Assembly: GCA_048213135.1 (NCBI GenBank)
Contig: PS015218.1
Span: forward strand, 13,269 to 53,823
DNA from: Reclinomonas americana ATCC 50394
Taxonomy: Eukaryota > Jakobida > Jakobea > Jakobida
Reading direction: 5' to 3'
DNA: 40,555 bases
The translations under genes and the position numbers were made by a program. This document shows positions 22,834-33,339 of the stretch, piece after piece. The first letter of the stretch is position 1, and each line of letters opens with the position of its first letter. Below the pieces are notes generated by a model, which was not told the origin of the DNA, ran no database searches, and was given only the letters and a program-made list of their open reading frames with translations.

Positions 22834-23010
22834 CCACACCTCCCCCACTCCTCTCTCCCTTGCCCTCCCTCCCTCCCTCCCTTCCTCCTTGCCCTCCCTT
22901 CCCTCCACCCCCACTTGCCGCACAAGTTCTCTGTTTTCATTCCTTTCCTGTGTACTTCCCCTTCCTCCTTACCCTCCCGTCTCCTTTCTCGCCCCACTAC
23001 TCGCCGTCAC
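22834..23010 (-). repeat. Purine-rich (minus strand) intron start next to the lectin gene
   Basis: On the minus strand the sequence after the exon ending at 23011 reads GTGACGG and then becomes GGGGCGAGAAAGGAGACGGGAGGG and G/A runs up to the gap. This is the same donor-then-purine layout as the plus-strand introns starting at 15465, 19051 and 20423, but on the opposite strand. Confidence 0.6.
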
Positions 23011-24064
23011 CGTCAGCTGCCCGTACGCTCCACTCGACGCGCTGCCTTGCGACGGAACCACATCTGTCGGCAGAATCGACGGATTGACCTGCGTTGCACC
23101 AGTGCCGGTCGTCTTACATCCACGCAAGAACGCGGCGGTGTGGAAATCAGTCTGTTTCAATCCGCGGGTTGACTGACGGCTGATGAGAGTGACCATCACC
23201 GGTGTGTTGCCCACCAGCGTGCTCTCTGTGCAACACGTCGGTGATCCATGTCAGTAATCGTGCACAACTGCCGGCAAATCTTCGCAGACAAACTCACCTC
23301 CCGTCACCATCACGTAGCCACTGGAATTGTCACGCGGCACCAGCCGCGATCCCACCAGCATGGAGCGCAGCTCCAACGCCTGCACGCGACTATCGCCGCG
23401 CACCGTCATCAACACCTGCGAGGTGGCAGCGGCCGCCTCACCGACAGCCACCTCAAAGTTGTCGCTGCGCGCCGTGCCACTCGGATCGAGTCGAATGGAC
23501 CGCACACCCGTCAGCGCCAGCGCAATCGACGGAATCTCATCAAACCCGAACGCATGGGCATTCACGATCTCCTGCACACACAGTCGCGTGGTTGCGATGA
23601 ATGAGTCCAAGGACCATGGACAGGTCTGCATGCATCAACAAACCGTAGTGAAATTCTTGTCGGTGGCCAGGCTCAGCCACTCATTGGCAGCTTTCTGACG
23701 CGGCAGCTCGTTGTCGTGTGTGTACGTCGCGGCAGGGTCCGCGTACATGGCGATGAAATCTGCCACACAGGTCGTGAGTTTCATGCAAGTGTGCACGAAT
23801 ACGAAGTCGATCGCACGAAACTGGTAATGAGCGAGTCGAACTGCGCAGTGCCGAGTGCCGAGCACTGCACCGTCAGCATAAACTTGGTGACCGACGGCCT
23901 CGCGCAGCGAATGTCGGTGTCGCCCTCAATCGTATTGGAGAGAGCGGAGATGCCAAAGAGCACAGTGGGAATCGCCGGGAACGATTGCACAAAGCGGTGC
24001 GTGATCTCCACGGAGCGAGTGCCAGTGCCTGTGCTCATCTGTCGCACAACCAGTGTAACATTCG
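23011..24064 (-). CDS. Tandem H-type-lectin-like domains plus IPT-like domain (both ends missing)
   Basis: Minus-strand exons: gap-23822, 23759-23644, 23571-23298 and 23225-23011, joined by 62-72-nt introns (donors GTTTCG, GTTTGT, GTGAGT) that keep frame. The first domain shows H.F..SFPAIPTVLFGISAL, then a VTKFMLTVQC strand and a final LITNFIAMYAD strand. The second shows AFGFDEIPSIALALTGV, FEVAV, a VLMTV strand and LELRSMLVG. The F...P.V..(A/G)(L/I)..L pattern is that of H-type lectins (discoidin II / Helix pomatia agglutinin fold, PF09458), which bind GalNAc/Gal; binding residues cannot be assigned by eye. The last exon carries the IPT-like pattern (VTLIS, one Cys, GQLTVTA) seen in the two plus-strand genes. 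Start and end fall in N gaps or repeats. The whole gap-to-gap piece may be inverted in the scaffold. Confidence 0.68.
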
Positions 24065-24118
24065 NNNNNNNNNNNNNNNNNNNNNNNNNNNNNNNNNNNN
24101 NNNNNNNNNNNNNNNNNN
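24065..24118. other. Assembly gap (54 N), right border of a possibly inverted piece
   Basis: It separates the lectin exons from the 101-bp minisatellite. Confidence 0.95.
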
Positions 24119-25012
24119 CGAACTGATAGGACGAGCCGAGGTGTGCAAGATGCACGATCGGAGAATGAGATGGGCGAGTGAGTGAGTGATTGGCGAGGAC
24201 GGTGAGCGAGTGAAGGGGACGAACTGATAAAAAAAGCCGAAGTGGGCGAGATGAACAATCGGAGAATGAGATGGGCGAGTGAGTGAGTGACTGGCGAGGA
24301 TGGTGAGCGAGTGAAGGAGACGAAATGAAAGAAAGAGCCGAGGTGGGCGAGATGAACAATCGGAGAATGAGATGGACGAGAGAGTGAGAGATTGGCGAAG
24401 ATGGTGAGCGAGTGAAGGGGACGAACTGATAGGACGAGCCGAGGTGGGCGAGATGAACAATCGGAGAATGACATGGACGAGAGAGTGAGTGATTGGCGAA
24501 GATGGTGAGTGAGTGAAGGGGACGAACTGATAGGACGAGCCGAGGTGTGCAAGATGCACGATCGGAGAATGACATGGGCGAGAGAGTGAGTGATTGGCGA
24601 AGATGGTGAGTGAGTGAAGGAGAAGAACTGATAGGACGAGCCGAGGTGTGCAAGATGCACAATCGGAGAATGACATGGACGAGAGAGTGAGAGATTGGCG
24701 AAGATGGTGAGCGAGTGAAGGAGAAGAACTGATAGGACGAGCCGAGGTGTGCAAGATGCACAATCGGAGAATGACATGGACGAGAGAGTGAGTGATTGGC
24801 GAAGATGGTGAGCGAGTGATAGGACGAGCCGAGCTCGAGGTGTGCAAGATGCACGATCGGAGAATGACATGGACGAGAGAGTGAGTGATTGGCGAAGATG
24901 GTGAGCGAGTGAAGGAGAAGAACTGATAGGACGAGCCGAGGTGTGCAAGATGCACGATCGGAGAATGACATGGACGAGAGAGTGAGTGATTGGCGAGGAT
25001 GGTGGACAACTG
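24119..25012. repeat. 101-bp minisatellite, nine units
   Basis: The marker GAGAATGA(G/C)ATGG occurs at 24161, 24262, 24363, 24464, 24565, 24666, 24767, 24860 and 24961, giving a period of 101 bp with one unit of about 93 bp. Each unit carries GTGAGTGA, GATTGGCGA(A/G)GA(T/C)GGTGAGCGAGTGAAGG, AACTGATAGGACGAGCC and a GCAAGATGCAC or GAGATGAAC block. Units are purine-rich on plus and free of stops in all three minus frames, which creates very long false ORFs. Confidence 0.9.
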
Positions 25013-26081
25013 CATGCACATCAGAATCGTAGTGGAGTGGATACTCGTAGAGGGAGTGAGAGAAAAATATGAAGGGACATGGACTGTGAGGTGACATGCA
25101 TGGTGGGCGGAGTGAACATCGACAAGGGGGAGTGAATGAAGAGTGATTGGGTGGCAAAGTCGGACGAATGAGAGGAAAGCAGTGGAAATACAAGGTAGCG
25201 AAGACAGTGGTTGGGATGATTTGAGTGCGTGTGAGTGCTTCTGCGGGAGAGTCGAGGCAGGAGGAGGAGGAGGAAGAGAAGGGAGATGGAAGGACAAGGA
25301 AAGAAGAAGGAGAGATAAGACATGGCAGTCGAGGTGAAGGATTGGTGGAGACAGAGGGAAAGAGCGCAGAGAAGAGTGATGCAGGTTGATGAAGGGTGAT
25401 TTGAGGGGCATGGGAGGACAAGGGTGTGGAGCGATTGAGCACAAGAGAGAAGAGATGGCAGTCGAAGTGGAGGGTTGGAGAAGAGAGAGACGGAGGGAAA
25501 GAGAGAGCGCGCAGAGAAGTGCTGCAAGTTGATGTAGCGTGAGATGAGGGAGTGACGATGGTGGCAGAAAGCGCGTGAGGGGTGAAGGTAGGCAAGACGA
25601 ATGCATTTGTGCACGTGAGTGAGTGGATGGAGAAGGAGGCGATACGAGACGAGATGTGGTGATGCAGAAGCAGGGAATGTGTTTTGAGATGATTGAGTGG
25701 ATGTGTGAGTGGTGAGGACGGTGAAGCGATGCGTAATGGGGAGTGAGATTGGTGGGCGGAAGAGACTGGGAACGAGGAGTGGGATGGAGAAATGAGAGAG
25801 CGAGAGAGGAGAGGGAGAGACAGTGCGCGAAAGGGCGTTCCTTTACTTGTACCTCAGTCCTCCCTCGGAGAATGAGAAGTGGGTGAACATGAGTGAGTGA
25901 GGATATTTGATGGAGAGGGAGAGTGAGAAGGAGAGATGGAGAAGCGGAAGTGCGGTGCGGAGATGTTGGACGCGAATGAGCAAGAGAGTGGATGAGCATG
26001 AGAGTGCCAACTGTGAGTGAGGATATTGATGGAGGGAGAGAGAGTGAGAGAGATGGAGAAGCGGAAGTGGAGGTGTGATGC
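25013..26081. repeat. Degenerate purine-rich repeats, no gene seen
   Basis: This stretch is G/A-rich on the plus strand with diverged units (AGGAGAGAGACGGAGGGAAAGAG, GAGGACGGTGAAG and others). Near its end a block containing GTGAGTGAGGATAT, GATGGAG and GAGATGGAGAAGCGGAAGTG is duplicated about 117 bp apart (about 25898 and 26014). No exon with recognisable codon pattern is visible on either strand. Confidence 0.65.
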
Positions 26082-26230
26082 NNNNNNNNNNNNNNNNNNN
26101 NNNNNNNNNNNNNNNNNNNNNNNNNNNNNNNNNNNNNNNNNNNNNNNNNNNNNNNNNNNNNNNNNNNNNNNNNNNNNNNNNNNNNNNNNNNNNNNNNNNN
26201 NNNNNNNNNNNNNNNNNNNNNNNNNNNNNN
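26082..26230. other. Assembly gap (149 N) between purine repeats and the possible tail exon
   Basis: Any transmembrane exon belonging to the tail at 26231 would have to lie here or in another gap. Confidence 0.95.
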
Positions 26231-26406
26231 GCAGTGCGACGGGCATATGGTCGCCGTCGCCACTGCCGGCAACACCACCACCGCAGCTGTCCATGTACGC
26301 ACCACTGGCTTCCGCCTCTCCCACCGGAGGAGGCGTCGGAGCACGATCGCCACGACGAGTGCGTCTCACCGAGCCCATCCCACCACCCTTTGCTGTGCAC
26401 AGATGA
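26231..26406 (+). CDS. Possible C-terminal tail exon (proline-rich), ambiguous strand
   Basis: After the gap the plus strand is open for 58 codons to TGA at 26404-26406, rich in Pro/Ser/Arg (TPPPQ, EPIPPPF). This resembles the low-complexity cytoplasmic tail of the giant receptor. If real it could be the last exon of the gene starting at 18312, converging on the AIG1-like gene whose stop is 116 bp away. The opposite strand is also open (ATG at 26378-26376, Gly/Asp-rich), so the assignment is weak. Confidence 0.3.
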
Positions 26407-26521
26407 GCAGCCAGTGAAATATTACACGAATTTGTTTTTACCAACCAGCCGCAAACAAGGGACGGGAAAGGGGAGGGGAGGGAAGGAGAAGAGGATAAAT
26501 ACAACAGTCGGGGGCGATTGC

Positions 26522-27629
26522 TCATTCTGCATGAGGACGCGGTGTGGCTGTTGCTGCCACGCGCGGATGCCGGTAAGAGGCGCCCCACCGCACCCAGGCG
26601 AGTCCACGGACCACCAGATTCAGGAACCACGTGACAAACACCACAAAGAGCACAAAGAGCCAGAACTGCTTGTTGGACATGCGGTCGAGGAACGGGTACG
26701 GGAAGTGCACGTCCAAGTAATACCTGTGCGCGTGTCAGTTGCGAGACGGCGGCGGAGGGTGGAGAGTGTGCGGAAAAAACGACGCAACATGTACTGCAGC
26801 CACAGCGAGTAGATGAAGACGAACAGGGCGCCGACTCGGAGATCATCCCGAACGCGGTTCCACTTGTGTCGCACCAGCACTGTTTCACCAATGACGGCCA
26901 GCGCCACAAACGAGTGGATCATGTTGTTGAGGAGCCACGGTACTCGCTTGAACGCCTCCTCGGTCGGGTACAGCAGCGTAGGCGACACCAGCAGCATGCC
27001 TATATATCATGCATGAGTGTATGCTGCGAAGTGTACATCATGGGTGATCTCGGACACGCGCGCGACACACAGACCCCAGTACATGACAGCGACAAAGAAG
27101 CCGACGGGAGCGATCAGTGAGCGGAACAACACGTCCAGCCACCGCGCATGCGACAATGTCACGGCCTCGGCAGCAGCACTGCCCCGTCGCACTCGATACC
27201 ACAACTCACGCACGTTGGTCGCCGTGGCAATCACAAAGTACGCCGCCTCCATGTACTGTGCGTGCGTATGTGCGTGCATGTGAGTGGACAGCACACTCTC
27301 CTCTTGTGCGCTGTGCGTGTCATACCATGTTCCAGGTGGTGAGGAAGCGAGCGGAACCGTACGTGCCCCATCTGCCATAACGGACTTGAGATCAAGATTC
27401 GCACACACAGTCACGCACACACAGTCACGCACACTCGGAGACACACACACATGGAGACACACACTCTCCTGCGCCCACTGATATGGAGAGAGCGAGAGAA
27501 CAGGTGACTTGCTGATCATGAGGCACGCAACAGTGAACCTGGCAAGCGTGCCGCGTGCATGGAAACGAGGCCGACGATAAACGCTGCCGCCATGGCGGTG
27601 TGGTATGTGAGCGTGAGAAGCCAGTGCAT
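26522..27629 (-). CDS. AIG1: AIG1/ADTRP-family membrane threonine hydrolase
   Basis: Five exons (27629-27532, 27371-27326, 27255-27075, 26999-26789, 26723-26522) give 245 aa, the usual family length (AIG1 about 240). The protein lines up along its length with AIG1: YGSARFLTTW against YGGSWKFLTF, SLIAPVGFFVAVMYW, PWLLNNMIHS against PGWLNHGMHT, and HFPYPFLDRM near the end. Human AIG1 and ADTRP hydrolyse fatty acid esters of hydroxy fatty acids (FAHFAs) using an intramembrane Thr (T43) and His (H134). The matching residues here are T44 and H137, so activity is plausible. About five or six transmembrane helices are visible. Introns 1 and 4 start GTTGCG, and intron 3 ends in TAG. The start ATG fits the family N-terminus. 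It lies 268 bp downstream of the GTPase stop. Confidence 0.92.
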
Positions 27630-27897
27630 GGTTCCGATGCGCGGCACTTTGCCACTCTCTTCCTCACGCAGTGTTGTTATGCGAAGGCGATCGATTGACT
27701 GACTGACGGAAAAAATCGTTTTACGACTGCATGCCCCCCTCACTCTTGCAAGGAGAGGGATGCCTTCGCTTCTATAACACGTACATACACACACACATGC
27801 ACTTATACACGGACCGGAGAGAGGAAAGAATAGGAAGCCAACAACCAAAACAAAAACGACGAAATACAACATGGATGAATGAATGGTACAGACGATG

Positions 27898-30800
27898 CTA
27901 CCGCTGGTTGGCGTAGTACGACTCCTGGTTGTGCTGAATGATTTGCTGCAGCTTCCGTACGGCGCCGTCCTCCAGTCGGTACCGGATGCCGAAGCGCTGC
28001 GCCAGCGATCCGGCGGACGCACCCTCCCGCACGCGCAGCTTGGCGGTGCGTCCGTCGCCCACATCAATGTCCAGGAAGAATAGCGTCTTACCGCGCGCGC
28101 TGTTGGTGGCCGACGAGGCGCCGGAACGCGGCGACATGTTGGCCGACATTGGCATGCGTGGCGACGTGCCGGTGCTGTCGCCACCACCCGGACGCAATGC
28201 CGAGAGTCCGAGCAGTGGTACGCGCGGTGGCACCGGTGGCGGAGCAGAGGATGATGATGCTCCTCGCGAATCATTGGCGCTAATCGGCTCCACCGCATCG
28301 CCGTCGTCGTCCGCGTAGAATCCCCCAGCATCGTCATCGTCGTGGTCACCACTCGCCAGCCACGCATCGCCACCGTCCTCCGTGTCGGCAAACTCGTCTT
28401 GGTGCAGCAATCGTTGCCGACCTGTGGTCATAAGAGTGAGATGGTGGTGGTGCATCACATGCGTGCGGGAGTGTGGCAGGTGACCAACCTCGTTCCTTGG
28501 ACTCGCGAAGATAGTACGCCAGCAGCTGCTCCTTGATCTTGTGCACAATCTCGTCGACCTTGGACTTGCGCAGCGAGAACGTGTGAACAAAATTGCGCGC
28601 CAGTACTTGCGGATCGTCGCCCTTGCGCACGGCCAAAGTTCCAAACTGTCGCAAAGTGTGAGCCAGTGGTGATTTGCAGATGCCATGTACATGAAATCAC
28701 ACACCTTTCCGTGCCCAATGTCAATGTGCAGCTTGATCAGTGCGTCGTTGACGCGCACCGCCCGCAACTCGGTCTCGAACTTGAACGGTTTTGGATCACA
28801 CACTTTTCTGTAGCCATCATCGCGTCCATTGCCAATCGCCGGAGCAGAGTAGGCTGCAAATACAAGTCAGCACACATGATCATGCAATCCAAGCTTTCCA
28901 GGTTCACGGCAAGCACGCAACGTCGCTCTCGGCCAGCAGAAGAGTCGCGAGCACTGGTGGGCGGAGTCGCGGTGAAATCCTTGACTCGCGCCGCAATGAT
29001 TTGTGCCAGTCGACCCGTGTACGCCGAATCCAGTCGGAAAGCACGCACAAACATGGCCGCAAGCTCATTGGCATCGTCGCCATCGCGCACACCGATTTGA
29101 CCGACTCGACCGTCGCCCAACTCAATGTCAATGAGGATCTGTTGGCGTGCGTGTAATGTTACACACATGATCCACAGAAGGACAACCTTGAACGCAAGAA
29201 GAGCTCACCTGTGGTGGTCCGCGCTCCGTGGCCGACGAGGAGACCGTGCCTGATGGTGCCGTCGAGTGGTGATGCTGCTGTTGGTGCTGCTGATGGTGAT
29301 GCTGTTGCGAATGTGGCCGCTGATTATCGGTTGGCGGTGGAGAATTCGCTGGCAGCAGGTTCGACGGGGGCGACGGGACCGTGAGGAGTGTCTTGTGGAA
29401 GGGCCGTATGCGACCGGAGCGCGGATCCATTTCGGTGACCACTTTTGACGGTGGCGATGTGCCAGGTCTGCTCGCAGAAAGAGCGGTGAGCAGCAAGAAA
29501 AAAGGGCAGTGAATGTGAGAGAGGCGCACTTGTACAGGCGCGCCGAGGCCGTCTTGATGACGCTCGTCTCAATGACTGGCACCACGTCGCCGTCACGCGT
29601 GTGCTTGTATTCTTTTAGCCGCGGCGAAGAGAGTTGCAGGCTGCCGCTGTTGCCGTTGCTGGCCCGTAACCTCGGCGACAGAGAGGCTGTGTGAAAATGG
29701 TGAGCCATGCACGGGAAGAGGAACACAGGTGAGAGGAGGAGGAGAAAGGGACGCAACGATTCGATGATCGGAAGGCTCGTCGCGGAGAGACATTAGGAGA
29801 CGACAGAGTCTTGGGTGCAGGCGGGGGTGGAGGTGGCGCCAGCGAGTGTGACGTGGGCGGCGGCAGCGTGCTCTTCATGTACTCCAGCTGGCTCTTCAGC
29901 TGCGCGTACCGATCCGAGATGGTGCTGGCTGGCGACGGTGCTTGTGACGACAGGAGGGAGAACTGGTTGTTGCCAGCACGAACGTGAGCAACACAGTCGT
30001 AACACGGGGGGGAATGAGTAGCGACACGCAACTTGCCCTCCGTACTGCTGTGGAGGCGCCTGCAGAAGCGCACTCATGGCGTGCGACACACCGACTCCAG
30101 AGCTGCCGGCGCTGTGACCATTGGTCGCCCCCGACGAGTAGCCACCGCTGCTGCCTCCTCCATTCGGCACGGCCGCCATTGACGGCGCAGACGACGACGA
30201 CGACGACATTCCACCATTGACAGTACGCGGCTTGCCACCACGGCGCTTCAACAGATGCACAGCGCGAATGCGCAGAATACGCAGCGTCAGCGCAACGTTG
30301 GTGCCATCCTGGCACGACACCTCCATGAAAAAGAGGCCACGCGACGTCGCAAACTGCTCGGCCTCCTTGATGGTCACCGAACGCTCACTGCCCCGATCGC
30401 TGTGCGTGCCCACGAGAATCACCACCATCGAGTCGCCACACAATCGCCGAACCTCGCCCAACCATCTGCGCGCGGCGTGGGCAGAGTGAGCTCGTCAACA
30501 ACGACACATCTCTCTACATGTGTGCGTGCGCGCAACGTTGAGGTGGCCGAGTCAAACGACGAGTGCTTTGTCACATCATAGGCAATCATCACAAAGTCGG
30601 CGTCGCTGTACACGCTGCGACGGAGAAGAAGCGTGTCAACAACACAACACCCTCAACATCTTCTCCTTTTCCAAAACAACAACCAACCTCTGTCGTGTGG
30701 CCACCGACGAAGAGCCGCCCACATCCGTCACTCGCACAGTGATGAGAGGATCGTCGCCTTGCAAGGTGAACGAAGACAGCACAGGCTCGGTCGTGGCTGT

Positions 30801-31297
30801 TGTTGCACTCGACAATCAGAGAGATGTTGTTTGTCACAAAGAGAGAGTGAGTGAAAGAGAGACGCAACGCGTGTGCTGCGTTGGCACTGCGGACCCAGTG
30901 AAGCGAGCCACCAGTGCCGATTTCCCTGTGTGTGCGTGTGTGAGTAATGAGAGAGCGGTCCATGCGTGGGACCAGTTACAAGCATATCGGGTCCGGTTCA
31001 CACGCTCTCTCTTCGACGCACACACACTCATGCACGCGCGACGGAACACGTGCACACACGCGAGGAGAACAGGAGAGAGCGAGAGAAACGCGCGCGCGGG
31101 GTGGCGGGCGAGAGGGCCATGGCGAGACAGGGAGATTGCCTGACCCGCGCCCGTGACTCGCGCGACTCACACAAAGTCGCGTCCGCCTCTCCGCACTCGT
31201 GTCTGTGTGTCTATGTGCGTGCGTGCGTGCGTGTGTGCAACTCACCGACACCAGTGTCGCCAACCACGACGAGATTTACCCGCTCAGACCCGGTCAT
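27898..31297 (-). CDS. Atypical Ras/Rab-like GTPase fused to three glycine-acid repeats
   Basis: Twelve exons (31297-31246, 30925-30869, 30796-30688, 30614-30537, 30465-30033, 29962-29758, 29686-29530, 29467-29209, 29138-28922, 28853-28705, 28645-28489, 28421-27898) total 2,397 nt, 798 aa. Residues 5-175 form a small GTPase: P-loop GDTGVGKS (13-20), switch I HTPTTE (35-40), G3 DVGGS (61-65) where Ras/Rab have DTAGQ, YDVT (85-88), G4 THSD (119-122) in place of NKxD, and G5 EVSC (147-150). A Ser/Gly/Pro-rich linker, a short charged helix (about 300) and a His/Gln-rich stretch follow. Three copies of DI.(L/V)G.G(R/K)...(L/V)..R.G.....LA..F....L........I lie at about 451-505, 555-615 and 736-795. 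There is no C-terminal prenylation cysteine. Membrane targeting and effectors are unknown. The repeat family is not recognised. Confidence 0.9.
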
Positions 31298-31387
31298 TCT
31301 TTTCTGTGTGGTTTGGTATTCACGTTGTTGATTGATCGGGAATCTGTCTTCAATCTTCTTAATCCTCCCGTCCCCTCCTCTTCTTGC

Positions 31388-33296
31388 TCATTCAACCTTG
31401 CTCTTGACGCCACCGTGCGCCTCTTCCCGCTCCTCGTCGTCGTCGACATCGTCGGCGGGCGATTTGCCACGGCGAGCAGCGATCTCTTCGGCTCGGCGAT
31501 TGCGCAGGGCATCGCTGCCACCGGCGCGGTGCTGCTGCTGCACGCGGTTCCAGTACTCTACAAACTCCCACTGTGTCGTTGTTTTTCGCACGCGCAGTGA
31601 GGAACTATTATACAAACAAAAAGGCGGATATTCTCTGTTGGTTATTATTACTGCGCACCTTGACATCGGCGCCGAGCGATAACTCGATCATGCCCGAGTG
31701 GTCGCAGATGCGCTTGCGCACGTCGCTCATCCACTGCCGCACCTGGTTGTCGACAAAGGCGCCGGCATCGGCGGAGCTGTCAGAGCCGGAGGGTGCCGAC
31801 GACGAGCTGCAATTGCACGAGTGAGAGAAAAGGTGGAAGTGAAAGCTGGCCGGCGCGACGCAACTCGCGCCACAAGACGTCGTTGGGGTGCTTCTTGCGT
31901 TGCGCGTCGCGGAACTCTTGGAACGATGGCAGATCGACCACGCGCAGCACGTTGAGCGAGTTGTGCAGCTGCGACGCCATGTTGAACACGTGCGCAAACG
32001 GCGAGCCGACGGTGAACGACGGGCTGAACTCGTCGTATGTGTACTGGAAGATGCAGACGTGCACCCGCGACACGTGCTCGAGAATGTGCTGGAACATGTC
32101 CCTGAACTGCAGCACGCCTTGCCCGTTGGTCGTCGTTCCCTGTGTGCGAACGTGAGTGCAGTGACACAAAGTACGAAGCTCGTGCCATCCGCCAGCACAC
32201 ACCTCGGGGAACACCACCACCGGACCGAGACCGCGTGTGCGGGCCATCTTGACGAGCTCACGAAGCGGCATGCACTGCATGCAATGGAAGAGTCAATTCC
32301 ACTCACTCTCTCTCTCCTCCACCGTCTCCCACTCTCAGCGACTCACATCAGCGGCCAGGTGCTGCTTGGGGAACATGCACTCTCGCACTGCACTGATCGT
32401 CTGGCACGGATACACCCATCCCTGGCAATCGCTGCCGCGGTGAGCGACAAACACCGCTTCGTGTCCACACGGCACTCACCTCCGTCAACCCCGGCGTGGG
32501 CGTCGGCACCATGGCAAACACGGGTGCGTAGCGGAAGCCCAGATAGAGAATGTCCACGTACGAGATGTGATTGCAGAGGAGAATGTCACCGTGCGCCAGG
32601 TCCAAGCCCGCGCGCTGGGAGAACGAGAAGGGCGGACTGCACACACACACACACACACACACACATGTCACTTCCGATTGAACAGCGACCCTTTCCTACG
32701 CGGGTGTGCACACGCAACGAGGTGTACAGCTCGTCGGAGCGCTGTCGCGAGTTGATCCAGAAGTAGCCGAGAAGGAAGAGAATGGCGCGGCAGTGCAACG
32801 TGTGCGCGTAGCGTTGCAGGAGTCGTCGGATCACAGACACAGGAACCTGCACAGCATCATCAGCTCTCTCTGCGTGCGTGCATGTGCGTGCATGTGCGTG
32901 TGCGTGTGCACAAGCACTCACCAGTGTGAACAGTGCGGTGCTGCCAATCAGGGAGAGGCAGACGGCGGCCAGCAGAATGCATCGCACCACGCCCAGCAGT
33001 CGACCAAGCACATGCCGCTTGAGGGCCAACACAATGCGCACTGGCACACCGTGTGGCTTGTTCTTGGCCTGAGAGAGAGAGAGAGAGAGCGAGTGAGCGC
33101 GTGTGTGTGAGTGTGTGGAGCAAGAAACAGGGACCTTTGGTGGCACGAATGGCATGATGCCTGTCCGCTTGTCTTCGAACTGCGTGTGTGCATGGTGAGT
33201 GAGGAGTGGTGCTGCAGAGGTGGGAGAGAACCCTGCTGGTTGGTGAACCTTGCGATACTTCTCCATGTCGCAACCAAGTTGTCTATCACGGTTCAT
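31388..33296 (-). CDS. PlsC-type lysophospholipid/glycerophosphate acyltransferase
   Basis: Ten exons (33296-33249, 33179-33135, 33068-32922, 32846-32719, 32636-32480, 32421-32347, 32274-32203, 32139-31865, 31806-31659, 31570-31388) give 425 aa. Two hydrophobic segments (about 55-80 and 98-113) precede the acyltransferase domain. The catalytic NHX4D box is NHISYVD (145-151), and the acyl-acceptor motif is FPEGTTTNG (222-230), split by an intron between E and G. It should transfer an acyl chain from acyl-CoA to a lysophospholipid, probably at the ER or lipid-droplet surface. FPEGTT(T/S)NG is typical of LPCAT/LOA1(Vps66)-like members; the exact substrate cannot be read. The C-terminal 60 residues are charged and helical (ARRGKSPADDVDDDEE). 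The start lies only 43 bp after the stop of the upstream LRRC9-like gene. Confidence 0.92.
32641..32664. repeat. (AC)12 microsatellite in an acyltransferase intron
   Basis: Twelve AC units lie right next to the splice acceptor of the exon starting at 32636, so on the sense strand a (TG)n tract stands where a polypyrimidine tract would be expected. Confidence 0.9.
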
Positions 33297-33339
33297 GGGA
33301 CGAGGACGGATGCGAGACAACAGACTTTTTTCACTGCTT

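Noticed and set aside
24119-25012. CRISPR-like regular repeat array
   Set aside because: Units of 101 bp are repeated whole with no unique spacers, in a eukaryotic intron-like setting with no cas genes.
23781-26353. Very long minus-strand open frames (340-772 codons) rich in Ser, His, Leu and Ile
   Set aside because: They run through the 101-bp minisatellite and an N gap. All three minus frames are open at once because the unit has no stop triplets, and 101 is not a multiple of three, so the apparent protein changes frame each unit.
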